Assembly (NCBI RefSeq): GCF_004216665.1
Contig: NZ_SGWY01000001.1
Coordinates: 620,001-684,000 of the forward strand
Source of the DNA: Agromyces ramosus
GTDB lineage: Bacteria > Actinomycetota > Actinomycetes > Actinomycetales > Microbacteriaceae
Direction of reading: 5' to 3'
Length of the DNA stretch: 64,000 nucleotides
The notes under the pieces were generated by a model. The model did no database searches and had not been told where the DNA came from. It worked only from the letters and a program-made list of their open reading frames with translations. A program made the position numbers and the translations under genes. Of the stretch, positions 23,937 to 32,773 are shown in pieces (position 1 is the first letter of the stretch; each line of letters starts with the position of its first letter).

Positions 23937-24839
23937 TCACACGCTACGCGGGCGGCGGCGCTCGAGCGAGACGTAGAACACGACGTAGACGATCGCCGAG
24001 ACGACGATGCCCACGACGAACATCCACGCGCTGGGCCGCGTCCATTCGAGGTCTCCGGACCGCACGGCGATCGCGAGCAGGATGCACGCGAGGCTCACGA
24101 GCTGCGCCTGGAACACGCGACGGAACGCCGACCACCGGTCGTCCCAGAGCATCCAGACGTTGACCATCCCGGGCAGCGTGAGCACGGCGCCGACGACGCG
24201 GGCGGTGAGCGGGGTGACCTCCCAGGCCCACGCATCGATGAGCAGCGACGGCACGAGGAAGAGCACGAACCCGGTGACGGATGCCGCGGCGCCGACGAGC
24301 GCGAGCACGTACCGCCACGGCGTGGGGATCGCGACGTCGTCGCCCTCGGGCATGCCGTCGTCCTCCCGCAGGTTCAGGAAGATCGCGATGAGCACGAGCA
24401 CGGGCGTGGCCACGTAGAGCACCACCCACGTGATGAACGAGATATGCCCGAAGTGGAATCGATCCCAGTGCAGGAACGTGGAGATGGACAGGAGCGTGGC
24501 GAACACGAGCACGGCCGGGAAGCCGTGACGTACGCGGTGCCACTGCCGCTGCACCGCCACCTGCACGAAGAACCAGATGCCGCCCGCGTAGGCGGAGCCG
24601 AGCAGCATCGCCGTGATCGGCGGGTTGATGGTCCACGCGAAGTGCTGCTCCGTGGCGCCCGGGAGCACGAGGAGCAGGAACGCGGCGGCGACGAGGAAGG
24701 GGATGATCACGTAGGCCAGCACGCGCGTGTACGGCAGCACTCGGTCGGCCGGTCCGGCGCGGTGCCGCTCGGGCACCTGCGTCGCGGCGAGGTCGGGCGC
24801 GGCCGCTGCCGCGTCGCGGTCGGGTTCGACGTCGCTCAT
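23937..24839 (-). CDS. Multi-pass membrane protein of unknown function
   Basis: 300 residues: an Ala/Asp-rich cytoplasmic N terminus of about 35 residues, then seven or eight hydrophobic spans, for example VLAYVIIPFLVAAAFLLLVL and VVGIVVSAIVYVVFYVSL. It ends in an Arg-rich tail. I do not recognise a family. It lies 45 bases downstream of the large DUF4062/STAND gene on the same strand, separated from it by a small hairpin, so partial co-transcription is possible. The start is supported by GAGGGAG. Confidence 0.7.
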   Translation of the reverse strand: MSDVEPDRDAAAAAPDLAATQVPERHRAGPADRVLPYTRVLAYVIIPFLVAAAFLLLVLPGATEQHFAWTINPPITAMLLGSAYAGGIWFFVQVAVQRQWHRVRHGFPAVLVFATLLSISTFLHWDRFHFGHISFITWVVLYVATPVLVLIAIFLNLREDDGMPEGDDVAIPTPWRYVLALVGAAASVTGFVLFLVPSLLIDAWAWEVTPLTARVVGAVLTLPGMVNVWMLWDDRWSAFRRVFQAQLVSLACILLAIAVRSGDLEWTRPSAWMFVVGIVVSAIVYVVFYVSLERRRPRSV

Positions 24840-24866
24840 GCTCGGCTCCCTCGGTCTCGGATGTCG

Positions 24867-24884
24867 CCCGGCGCTGTCGCCGGG
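24867..24884 (-). terminator. Hairpin after the DUF4062/STAND gene
   Basis: CCCGGCG-CTGT-CGCCGGG, a perfect 7-bp stem with a 4-base loop, starts immediately after the TGA stop. It has no T-run and so may be only a partial terminator. Confidence 0.6.
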
Positions 24885-27494
24885 TCAGGATGGGGCCGCC
24901 GCGGCATCCGCGCCGTTCCGCTGCATGGCGAAGGCGACGGCGTCTTCGACGTGGAGGTGGCGTCCGCGTGCCCGCGCCGCCTCGAACGTGCCGGCTGCGG
25001 GGCTCGCGAGGATCCCGTCGACGTACTGCTGGTGGAACGAGAACGACGGTGCGTTGTAGAGCCCGGTGCGCTCGCGCACCACCTGGGCCGCACCGAGCAG
25101 GGTGCCCGCTCGCGCCACGTCGCCGGAGCCGGCGGCGACGGCGGTGAGCCCCTCCAGTGCGTAGGCGACGCCCTCGTCGTGGTGCAATCGGTCCGAGTTG
25201 GCGAGGCTCTCCTCGAAGCACTCCCGCGCGACGTCGAATCCGCCGAGGAGCACCTCGACCCATCCGCGATGGTGCAGGGCGATCGCCTCGCCGAGGTCGT
25301 CGTGCTGGCGCTTCGCGACGGCGAGGCTCTCGTCGAAGCGGGCGAGGGCCGCGTGCACGTCCTGCCTGAAGAGCGCGACGCGGCCGAGCGTGACGAGCGC
25401 CATCGCCTCGCCCCAGGTGTCGCCCGCCTCGCGGAAGAGGGACAGGCTCGCCTCGAGCGCCTCGTCGGCGCGTGCGGCGTCGGGTTCGCGTGAGCCCAGG
25501 AGGGCGAGGCCGAGCGAGATCAGCGCGAGGGCCTCGCCCGATCGCTCACCCTCGCGACGGAAGAGGGCGGCGCTCTCGCCGAGGCCGGGCACGAGCCACT
25601 CGTCGGGGTCGCGCCAGAACGCGATCGCCCGTGTGAAGTAGAGCGCCGTGGCCCGGGTGAGGTCGTCGAGCTCGTCGCCCGAGTCGACCACTTCGCGCAT
25701 CCAGGCCTGCACTTCGCCGAGGTGCCCGTGGACCCACCAGTACACGTAGAGCGTCCACGCGAAGTGCGCAGCGGTCTTCCACTGGCGCGTGTCGAGCAGG
25801 TGCCGGGCCGTGGCGCGCAGGTTGTCGCCCTCCTCCGCCAGCCGGTTGATCCACTCGAGCTGGGTGGGGCCCTCGAGCTCGAATTCCGCCAGCTCGCCGA
25901 GTCGCACGAAGTAGTCCGCGTGCCGATCGCGGAGGGCGCGCGAATCGGGCCGCGGCTCGAGCTGGTCGAGGGCGTACTCGCGCACGGTCGAGAGCATCGA
26001 GAACACCGCCCGGTCGCCCCGGTCCTGCTGTCGCACGAGGCTCCCGTCGACCAGGGCGCCGAGGTCGTCGAGGATGTCGCCCTCGGGGATGCCCTCGCCG
26101 ATCCACTCCGCGGCATCGAGCGTGAAGCCGCCGGCGAACAGCCCGAGCCGGGCGAGCAGCTCCTGCTCCGACGGGGTGAGCAGTTGCGTGCTCCACTCGA
26201 TCGTGGAACGGATCGTGCGCTGCCGTTCGGGAAGGTCGCGGAGCCCGCCGCCGAGCACGAGCAGTCGCTCGTCGAGGCGCTCCAGCAGCTCGGCCGGCGT
26301 CAGCACGCGCCCCCGCGCCGCGGCCAGCTCGAGTGCGAGGGGCACGCCGTCGAGGGCGATGCAGATGCGTTCGACGTCCTCCACGTTGTCCTCGGTGAGC
26401 TCGAAGTCGGGCTTCGCGGCGCGGACCCGTTCGACGAACAGGCTCACCGACGGGGCGGCGAGCGCGCGGCCGACGCTCGCGCCGTGGCGCATGTCGGGGA
26501 GGGCGAGCGGGCCGAGCTCGATGCCGTGCTCGCCGGAGACCCGCAGCAGGATGCGGCTCGTCGCGAGCACGGTGAGGTGCGGGGCATCCGTGAGGAGCGA
26601 CCGGATGGCGGGCGCGGCGTCGACGACCTGCTCGACGTTGTCGAGGAGCAGCAGCATGCGCCGGTCGCGCACGGCCATGCGGAGCTTCTCGTCCAGCGTG
26701 CCGTCGCCGATGTCGATGATGCCGAGCGCGCTGGCGATGGCGGCGGGCACCAGCGCGGGATCGGTCACGGACGAGAGGTCGACGAACGCGATGCCGCCCG
26801 GGAACCGCTCGTGCACGCGGTTCGCCGCGTCGATCGAGAGTCGGCTCTTGCCGATCCCCCCGGGGCCGGTCAGGGTCACGAGCCGCACGTCGTCGTCGGA
26901 GAGGAGTTCGACGACCGCCTCCACCTCGCGTTCGCGACCGATGAGCGAGGTGAGCGCCGCCGGGAGCTCGACGGTGCCGTCCATCGAGTCGACGGGCTCG
27001 TCGGCCGGCGACGATGCACGGGTGAACCGCTCGGCGAGGAGCGTCGCGAGATCGCCGCGCACGAGCTCGGCGAGCTGCTCGGGGTCGGCGTAGTACGCGT
27101 ACGACGCCCGGTCGTCCCCCCGGATGCGCTCGAGGAGTTCGGCCAGCCGCGGCTCGCGCTCGCCGCCGTCCTTGACGTACACGAGCATCGGCATCCCGGG
27201 GCGGGCGAGGCGGTACTCGTCCTCCAGTCCCGAGATGTCCTCGCCGGGCGCGACCCAGCCGTAGCGCTCGCCGTAGAGTCCGACGAAGATGTCGCTCTGG
27301 GCGAGGTACGCGCGGTACAGGTCACGGGGCGGATGCGGGCGCGCACCGAGCTCGAACATCACCGGTGCGAGGTTGAGCTGCTCGATCGCCGCACGCACGG
27401 CCCGTCGCTCCGACCCGAGTTCGCGCAGCGTGGAGCTCACGAACACGCGCAGTCGCTGGTCGGGGGTGCGGATCGCCGGATCGGCCGGACTCAT
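24885..27494 (-). CDS. DUF4062-STAND ATPase-TPR protein
   Basis: 869 residues in three parts. Residues about 14-110 are DUF4062 (RLRVFVSSTLRELGSERRAV, then DIFVGLYGERYGWV), a domain found at the N terminus of many signalling and conflict-type NTPases. Residues about 180-470 are a STAND/NB-ARC ATPase with P-loop GPGGIGKS (210-217) and Walker B MLLLLDNVEQ, followed by a winged-helix part (LTPSEQELLARLGLFAGGF). The remainder is TPR-like helical repeats (LGLALLGSREPDAARADEALEA and similar). STAND proteins act as ligand-triggered oligomeric switches; neither trigger nor output can be read here. The start, just after GAGGAA with a long spacer, is moderately certain. Confidence 0.85.
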   Translation of the reverse strand: MSPADPAIRTPDQRLRVFVSSTLRELGSERRAVRAAIEQLNLAPVMFELGARPHPPRDLYRAYLAQSDIFVGLYGERYGWVAPGEDISGLEDEYRLARPGMPMLVYVKDGGEREPRLAELLERIRGDDRASYAYYADPEQLAELVRGDLATLLAERFTRASSPADEPVDSMDGTVELPAALTSLIGREREVEAVVELLSDDDVRLVTLTGPGGIGKSRLSIDAANRVHERFPGGIAFVDLSSVTDPALVPAAIASALGIIDIGDGTLDEKLRMAVRDRRMLLLLDNVEQVVDAAPAIRSLLTDAPHLTVLATSRILLRVSGEHGIELGPLALPDMRHGASVGRALAAPSVSLFVERVRAAKPDFELTEDNVEDVERICIALDGVPLALELAAARGRVLTPAELLERLDERLLVLGGGLRDLPERQRTIRSTIEWSTQLLTPSEQELLARLGLFAGGFTLDAAEWIGEGIPEGDILDDLGALVDGSLVRQQDRGDRAVFSMLSTVREYALDQLEPRPDSRALRDRHADYFVRLGELAEFELEGPTQLEWINRLAEEGDNLRATARHLLDTRQWKTAAHFAWTLYVYWWVHGHLGEVQAWMREVVDSGDELDDLTRATALYFTRAIAFWRDPDEWLVPGLGESAALFRREGERSGEALALISLGLALLGSREPDAARADEALEASLSLFREAGDTWGEAMALVTLGRVALFRQDVHAALARFDESLAVAKRQHDDLGEAIALHHRGWVEVLLGGFDVARECFEESLANSDRLHHDEGVAYALEGLTAVAAGSGDVARAGTLLGAAQVVRERTGLYNAPSFSFHQQYVDGILASPAAGTFEAARARGRHLHVEDAVAFAMQRNGADAAAAPS

Positions 27495-27638
27495 GGAATG
27501 AGTCTGTTCCTCGCGGCATCCGCGTGTAAATACCCATGACGGGGCGCGCGGGCGCCTGCGATGGCAGGGCGAGCCGACGCGGCGGTACACTCGCCGCGTG
27601 GCCGCCGCCACGTCGCGGCGGCGCTGCGAGGGGGTCGG

Positions 27639-29354
27639 ATGGATGCTCGTGCACCGGCGGCGCTGCCGCCCGTGATCCTCGTCGTCTCGGCCGACGAGCA
27701 GGTCCTCGAGTCGTTGCTGGTTCCGCTGCGGCGGCGGTACGCCGAGGACTACCGCATCGTCGACGCCGACGGTCCGGCGAGCGCGGTCGCCGCGATCGAG
27801 GAGCTGGCCGCGGTCGACGGCAGCAGTCTCGCGCTCGTGCTCGCCGATGACGCGACACCGGTGGCCGAACACGACAGCGTGTTCGCGGCGGCGCGACGCA
27901 GCTTCCCCGACGTGCGACGGGGCCTCGTGATCGAGTGGGGGTCGTGGGCCGACCGGACCACCGCGGATGCGGTGCTCGAGCTCATGACGCGCGTGCAGAT
28001 CGACTACTACGTGGTGCGTCCGGTGCACTCCCCCGACGAGTCGTTCCATCGCGCGGTGACCGACTTCCTGCGCGAGTGGGAGGCGTCGGCCGGCAAGCGC
28101 CACCGCGGCTTCACCGTGATCGGCGAGGAGGCCCAGCCGCGCACCCACGTGCTGCGGAGTCGCCTCGCGCGCGGCGGCGTGCCGAGCGACCACCTCGACC
28201 CGTCCTCGCCCGACGCGGTGTCGTTGCTCGCCGCCGTCGGCGTCGAGTACTCGGGCGTGCCGCTCGTGCGCACCGCCGACGGCCGGGTCCTCGTCGATCC
28301 CGACGATGCCGAGCTGGCCCGCGCGTACGGCCTCGAGACCGCCCTGCCCGAGACGGATGTCGAGCTCGCCGTCGTCGGGGCGGGGCCGGCCGGCCTGGCG
28401 GCGGCCGTGTACGCGGCCTCCGAGGGGCTTCGGACGCTCGTGCTCGAGGGCGAGTCGATCGGCGGGCAGGCGGGGTCGAGCTCGCTGATCCGCAACTACC
28501 TCGGGTTCTCGCGGGGCGTCTCGGGCGCCGAGCTCGCGCAGCGCGCCTACCAGCAGGCGTGGGTCTTCGGGGCGCGGTTCGCGCACACCCGCAGGGTCTC
28601 GGGCATGCGCATCGTCGAGGGCGGGTTCGAGCTCGACGTGGCCGGCGGCGACGTGGTACGGGCCCGCGCCGTGGTGCTCGCGTCGGGCGTCACCTACCGG
28701 CGACTCTCGGCGCCCGGGCTCCAGCCGTTCGTCGGCGCCTCGGTCTTCTACGGCGCCTCCTCGGTGGAGGCGCGCGCGCAGTCCGGGCGTGACGTGCTCG
28801 TCGTCGGCGGCGGCAACTCGGCCGGGCAGGCCGCGCTGCACCTCGCACGCTACGCGCGGTCGGTGTCGCTGGTGGTGCGCGGTCCGTCGCTCGCCGCGAG
28901 CATGTCGCGATACCTCATCGACCAGCTGGATGCCGCGGGCGTCGGCCTCGTCACCGGGGCCCGGGTGGTCGACGCGGGCGCCGCGGCCGAGCCCGACCGC
29001 CTCGACCACGTGGTGCTCGAGCGCACGGACTCGGGCGAGCGCACGACGATGCCCGCCGACGCCGTGTTCATCACCATCGGCGCCCGTCCGCACACGGAGT
29101 GGCTCGCACCCGAGGTGCTGCGCGACCAGTGGGGATCGGTCATCACCGGTCCCGACGTGCTCGCCGAGGGCGGCAAGCGCGCCTGGCTCGGCGGCGACGA
29201 CGGCCCGACGGCGCTGGAGTCGTCGGTGCCGGGGTTCTACGCCGTCGGCGACGTGCGCCGGGGGTCGGTCAAGCGCGTGGCGTCGGCGGTGGGCGAGGGA
29301 TCGGTGGTGATCTCGTCGGTGCACGCGCACCTCGGCGCGCACGCCGGCGGCTGA
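27639..29354 (+). CDS. Receiver-domain-fused thioredoxin-reductase-like flavoprotein, CxxC absent
   Basis: 571 residues. Residues about 10-145 form a receiver-like domain (PVILVVSADEQVLESLLVPL, LVLADDATP with a candidate phospho-Asp). A short linker domain is followed by an FAD/NAD(P) reductase of thioredoxin reductase type: GAGPAGLAAAVYAA (247-), ESIGGQAGSSSLIRNYLGF, NADP motif VVGGGNSAGQAALH and GFYAVGDVRRGSVKR. The place of the redox-active CATC reads FYGASSVEA, so disulfide reduction by the usual route is not possible. GAGGGGG precedes the ATG and TACACT at 27586 is a likely -10. It is divergent from the DUF4062-STAND gene. Confidence 0.88.
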   Translation: MDARAPAALPPVILVVSADEQVLESLLVPLRRRYAEDYRIVDADGPASAVAAIEELAAVDGSSLALVLADDATPVAEHDSVFAAARRSFPDVRRGLVIEWGSWADRTTADAVLELMTRVQIDYYVVRPVHSPDESFHRAVTDFLREWEASAGKRHRGFTVIGEEAQPRTHVLRSRLARGGVPSDHLDPSSPDAVSLLAAVGVEYSGVPLVRTADGRVLVDPDDAELARAYGLETALPETDVELAVVGAGPAGLAAAVYAASEGLRTLVLEGESIGGQAGSSSLIRNYLGFSRGVSGAELAQRAYQQAWVFGARFAHTRRVSGMRIVEGGFELDVAGGDVVRARAVVLASGVTYRRLSAPGLQPFVGASVFYGASSVEARAQSGRDVLVVGGGNSAGQAALHLARYARSVSLVVRGPSLAASMSRYLIDQLDAAGVGLVTGARVVDAGAAAEPDRLDHVVLERTDSGERTTMPADAVFITIGARPHTEWLAPEVLRDQWGSVITGPDVLAEGGKRAWLGGDDGPTALESSVPGFYAVGDVRRGSVKRVASAVGEGSVVISSVHAHLGAHAGG

Positions 29355-29384
29355 CCGCGACGTGAGCCGCGGCATCCGCTCGGA

Positions 29385-31154
29385 TCAGGCCGACTGAACC
29401 CGGTCGAGCTCGGCGTAGCGACCGCCGGCCGCGATCAGCTCGTCGTGCGACCCGACCTCCACGATGCGCCCGCGCTCGAGCACGACGATGCGGTCGGCGG
29501 AGCGGATCGTCGAGAGCCGGTGCGCGACCACGAGCGTCGTGCGACCCCGCATGAGGTGCTCGAGGGCGCCCTTGATCTTCGCCTCGGACTCGGGGTCCAG
29601 CGCGCTCGTCGCCTCGTCGAGGAGCAGCACGCGCGGGTCGCGCACGAGCGCGCGTGCGATCGAGAGCCGCTGGCGCTGGCCGCCCGACAGCCGGGCGCCG
29701 CGTTCGCCGACGACCGTGTCCCACCCCTGCGGCTGCGCCTCGACGATCTCGAGCGCGTTCGCGTCGCGCAGGGCGGCGAGCACGCGCTCGTCGCCCACGT
29801 CGCGGAGCCCGTAGACGATGTTCTCGCGGATCGTGCCCTCGAACAGCACCGACTCCTGCGGCACCACCGACACGAAGCGGCGGAAGGTGCGCAGGTCGAG
29901 CTCCTCCATGTCGACGCCGTCGAGCAGCACCCGGCCGCGCGTCGGCCGCAGGAACCCGAGCACGAGGTTGAGCAGCGTCGACTTGCCCGAGCCCGACGAG
30001 CCCACGAAGGCCACGGTCTCGCCGGGCCGGATCTCGAGCGAGACGTCGTCGAGCGCCGGCGGGATGCCGAGGTCGTAGCGGTAGTCGACGCGGTCGAGGC
30101 GCAGGCCTCCCGTGACGTCGGCGACGGCGCGCTTGCCGGCGTTCAACTCGAGGTCGGGCTCCTGCACGACCTCGGCGATCGAACGCACCGACTCCGTGCC
30201 GCGCGCGATGACGGGCAGCAGCATCAGCAGGTTCGTGGCGGCGCCGGTGAGCAGGGCGAAGTAGGAGCTGAGCAGCACGACCTGGCCGGGCGTGATCGGG
30301 ATGAGTCCCGTGATGGAGACCCAGGCGGCGAGCACGAGGCATCCGACGCCGAGCAGTTGCAGGCTCACCCACGACAGCGACGCGAAGCGGCCGTTCAGCA
30401 GGTCGAGCTGGAAGCCGGCGCTGCGCACCCCCTCCGCACCGTGCGCGACCCGGCGGACGGCCGTCTGCTCGAGGCCGTGCGCCCTGGTGATGGGGATCAG
30501 GGTCGCCATCTCGCCGACGCGGGCCGAGAACTGCTCGACCTCGCGACGGAACATCTCGTTGCGGGCCGCGCTGCGACGGTTCAGGATGGCGCGCAGCAGC
30601 ACGGCCAACGGGATGGCGAGCGCGTAGACGGGCAGGAACGCTGGCACGTTGATCGCGGTCATGACGATCGCGCCGATGAGCACCATCGTGGCCGAGAGCA
30701 GCGGATGCGTCGTCTGCTGCAGCATGACCTCGACGTTCTCGACGTCGCGCACGACCTTCGTCTGCACGATCGCCGAGTTGGCGCGCGAGTGGAAGCCGAT
30801 GGAGAGCGACTGGAGGCGGGCGGCGAGCGCGTTGCGCAGGTCGGCGCCGATCGAGCGCACCGCGCCCATGAAGAACCGGGTGTAGAGCACGTGGTTCGGG
30901 TAGTTCTGCACGAGCGCGATGAACGCGATGCCGGCCCAGAGCGCGAGCGTCGAGAGGGGCCCGCCGGCGACCACGACGTCGATGATCTCGGCGGTGACGA
31001 CCGGCAGCAGCCAGAGGGGCGTGTCCTTCAGCGCGAAGAAGCCGACGGCCGCCAGCACGCGGCGGCGATGCAGGTCGAGCAGGCGGAACACGGACCGCAC
31101 CGGATGCCGCCCGTCGATGGCGCGCTCGATCTGGGAAAGCGTTTGCCCGGTCAT
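29385..31154 (-). CDS. ABC transporter, fused permease-ATPase (exporter type)
   Basis: 589-residue half-transporter. The N-terminal six-span domain (about 35-320) precedes an ATPase with Walker A GSSGSGKST, Q-loop, signature LSGGQRQRL, Walker B LLLDEATSA and the switch His in VVAHRLS. It probably works as a homodimer or with a partner outside this window, exporting lipid, peptide or drug. GGAGAG stands directly before the ATG. The first codons contain a weak LacI-like palindrome (31132-31149) that I do not count as an operator. It is divergent from the Eis-like gene. Confidence 0.92.
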   Translation of the reverse strand: MTGQTLSQIERAIDGRHPVRSVFRLLDLHRRRVLAAVGFFALKDTPLWLLPVVTAEIIDVVVAGGPLSTLALWAGIAFIALVQNYPNHVLYTRFFMGAVRSIGADLRNALAARLQSLSIGFHSRANSAIVQTKVVRDVENVEVMLQQTTHPLLSATMVLIGAIVMTAINVPAFLPVYALAIPLAVLLRAILNRRSAARNEMFRREVEQFSARVGEMATLIPITRAHGLEQTAVRRVAHGAEGVRSAGFQLDLLNGRFASLSWVSLQLLGVGCLVLAAWVSITGLIPITPGQVVLLSSYFALLTGAATNLLMLLPVIARGTESVRSIAEVVQEPDLELNAGKRAVADVTGGLRLDRVDYRYDLGIPPALDDVSLEIRPGETVAFVGSSGSGKSTLLNLVLGFLRPTRGRVLLDGVDMEELDLRTFRRFVSVVPQESVLFEGTIRENIVYGLRDVGDERVLAALRDANALEIVEAQPQGWDTVVGERGARLSGGQRQRLSIARALVRDPRVLLLDEATSALDPESEAKIKGALEHLMRGRTTLVVAHRLSTIRSADRIVVLERGRIVEVGSHDELIAAGGRYAELDRVQSA

Positions 31155-31199
31155 CTCTCCATTGTGCCGTCGATCAGGCTCGCTCGCTACGCTGGGACG

Positions 31200-32522
31200 A
31201 TGTCGTTCGATCCTCGCAGCACTCCGGTCGACCCCGCCGCAACCGCCGCACTGGCCCGACACGGACTCGAGTATCGACTCCTCGACCCCGCCGACCTCGA
31301 GGCGATGCACGCGTGGATCGAGGCCGAGAACCGCGGCTTCCACCACGGCCGGCCGCGCGACGTCGACCGGGCGCACGACCTGTCCGTCGCGTCGGAGCGG
31401 CGGGTGCACGGCGTGTACGACCCCACCGCGGTGGACCCGCACGTCCCGGTCGCCACGGTCGACGGGTGGCCGACGGGGCTGAGCGTCCCCGGCGGCCGCA
31501 GCGTCGACGCCTGGGCGGTGAGCGCCGTGACCGTCTCGCCCACCCATCGGCGGCGCGGCATCGCCCGGGCCCTCATGGAGGGCGAGCTCGCGAACGCCCG
31601 CAACACGGGCGCCGCGCTCGCCATGCTCACGGTGACCGAGGCGACGATCTACGGTCGCTACGGGTACGCGCCGGCCGCCAAGGCCGCGACGGTCACGGTC
31701 GACCGCCGACGGGTGCACTGGGTCGGTCCGGATGCCCCGGGGCGCGTGCAGTTCGTCACCGCCGCCGCCCTCCGCGAGGCCGCACCGGCGATCGCCCGTC
31801 GCGCCGTGTCGCGCACGCCGGGCGAGATCGACCGGTGGCCCGGCATCCTCGACCGAGCGCTCGGGCTGGTGGACGCCGACGGCGACGCCGCGCGCTCGAT
31901 CCGCACCGTGCGCTACGACGACGAGCACGGCCAGCCCCAGGGCTTCGTCGCATACCGCATCACGCGCGAGCCCAACCAGCCCGGATTCCTCGAGTTCGAC
32001 TTCCTCGTCGCCGCCACCGACGACGCCGAGCGCGCGTTGTGGCGGTTCCTCATCGAGCAGGACTTCGTGAGCGGCGTGCGCGGGCGCCTCCGCTCGATCG
32101 ACGAACCCCTGCCGTGGCTCCTCGAGGACCCCAGGGCGGTCACCCTGTCGGACCTCGCCGATCACCTCTGGGTGCGAGTCCTCGATCCGGTCGAGGCGCT
32201 CGGCGCCCGCCGGTACGGCGCCGCGGGCGTGCTCGAGCTCGACGTCGCCGATTCGCTGGGCCATGCGCGCGGGCGCTTCCGGCTCACCGTCGACGACCGC
32301 GGTCGTGCCGAGGTCGAGCGGGTCGAGGCCACGGATGCCGCGGCGTCCGGCCAATCGCTCGCACTCGGCGTGCAGGAGCTGGGCGCGATCTACCTCGGCG
32401 GCGTGCGCCCGTCACTGCTCGGTCGCGCGGCGCGCATCACCGAGCGACGGCCCGGATCGCTCGTGCTCGCCGATCGGATGTTCGCAGCCGAACGCAGCCC
32501 GCACCTCAGCATCTGGTTCTGA
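31200..32522 (+). CDS. Eis-family GNAT N-acetyltransferase
   Basis: 440 residues. The N-terminal GNAT domain carries the acetyl-CoA pyrophosphate loop VSPTHRRRGIARALMEGEL and the Tyr-rich TEATIYGRYGYAPA typical of Eis. The second GNAT-like domain has RSIRTVRYDDEHGQPQGFVAYR. A C-terminal SCP2-like domain ends in LSIWF, the terminal carboxylate being the general base in Eis enzymes. Eis proteins are hexamers that acetylate amines, including aminoglycosides; the substrate here is unknown. A TACGCT -10 ends 6 bases before the ATG, so the message is probably leaderless. Confidence 0.88.
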   Translation: MSFDPRSTPVDPAATAALARHGLEYRLLDPADLEAMHAWIEAENRGFHHGRPRDVDRAHDLSVASERRVHGVYDPTAVDPHVPVATVDGWPTGLSVPGGRSVDAWAVSAVTVSPTHRRRGIARALMEGELANARNTGAALAMLTVTEATIYGRYGYAPAAKAATVTVDRRRVHWVGPDAPGRVQFVTAAALREAAPAIARRAVSRTPGEIDRWPGILDRALGLVDADGDAARSIRTVRYDDEHGQPQGFVAYRITREPNQPGFLEFDFLVAATDDAERALWRFLIEQDFVSGVRGRLRSIDEPLPWLLEDPRAVTLSDLADHLWVRVLDPVEALGARRYGAAGVLELDVADSLGHARGRFRLTVDDRGRAEVERVEATDAAASGQSLALGVQELGAIYLGGVRPSLLGRAARITERRPGSLVLADRMFAAERSPHLSIWF

Positions 32523-32524
32523 CC

Positions 32525-32559
32525 GCGGCGACCGGAGAGCGCTTCCCGCCGGTCGCCGC
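32525..32559 (+). terminator. Hairpin downstream of the Eis-like gene
   Basis: GCGGCGACCGG and CCGGTCGCCGC form a perfect 11-bp stem with a 13-base loop, starting 2 bases after the stop. The loop contains GAGCGCTTCCC, which looks like half of a LacI box. It has no T-run. Confidence 0.75.
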
Positions 32560-32630
32560 TCCACCCCAGTCCGGGGGGTGCCGTGAGAGCGCTCCCGCGC
32601 ATGCCCCCGGAATCCGCCCGACGGCCGCTT

Positions 32631-32644
32631 ACTGACCGGTCAGT
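32631..32644. promoter_or_regulatory. Perfect 14-bp palindrome, TetR-type operator candidate
   Basis: ACTGACCGGTCAGT, 130 bases upstream of the sugar-binding-protein start. The pattern TGACCGGTCA is common among TetR-family operators, but no TetR gene lies in this window. The rest of the 251-base gap holds the upstream terminator, GAAGCGTTATCAACGG (a poor LacI-like half-site) and an AT-richer stretch (32655-32700) likely to include the promoter. Confidence 0.55.
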
Positions 32645-32773
32645 GAGTTACGGAAGCGTTATCAACGGTTTTGTTCCGCGCGCCCACAATTGCGTCATCA
32701 TGGCTGTGCCGCCGCCAAGGATGACGGCGGAACCCCCGAGGGGTCGACCTCAATCACAGAGAAGGGGAGAGCC

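Noticed and set aside
27598-27638. Leaderless GTG start for the receiver-flavoprotein, 6 bases after the -10
   Set aside because: That GTG is not in frame with the coding sequence; the ATG at 27639 has a good ribosome site.
24885-29375. Continuous minus-strand open frame joining the STAND gene to DNA opposite the flavoprotein gene
   Set aside because: The part opposite the flavoprotein is Arg/Val/Asp-rich antisense noise; the STAND protein starts naturally at 27494.
31132-31149. LacI-like palindrome TGGGAAAGCGTTTGCCCG in the first codons of the ABC exporter gene
   Set aside because: Only about six of nine positions pair, it lies inside the coding region, and there is no sugar gene nearby; it is probably chance.
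32530-32600. GAGAGCGCTTCCC and GAGAGCGCTCCCG as LacI boxes upstream of the CUT2 importer
   Set aside because: The first is the loop of a terminator hairpin and the second pairs poorly outside its core; neither sits next to a promoter I can see.
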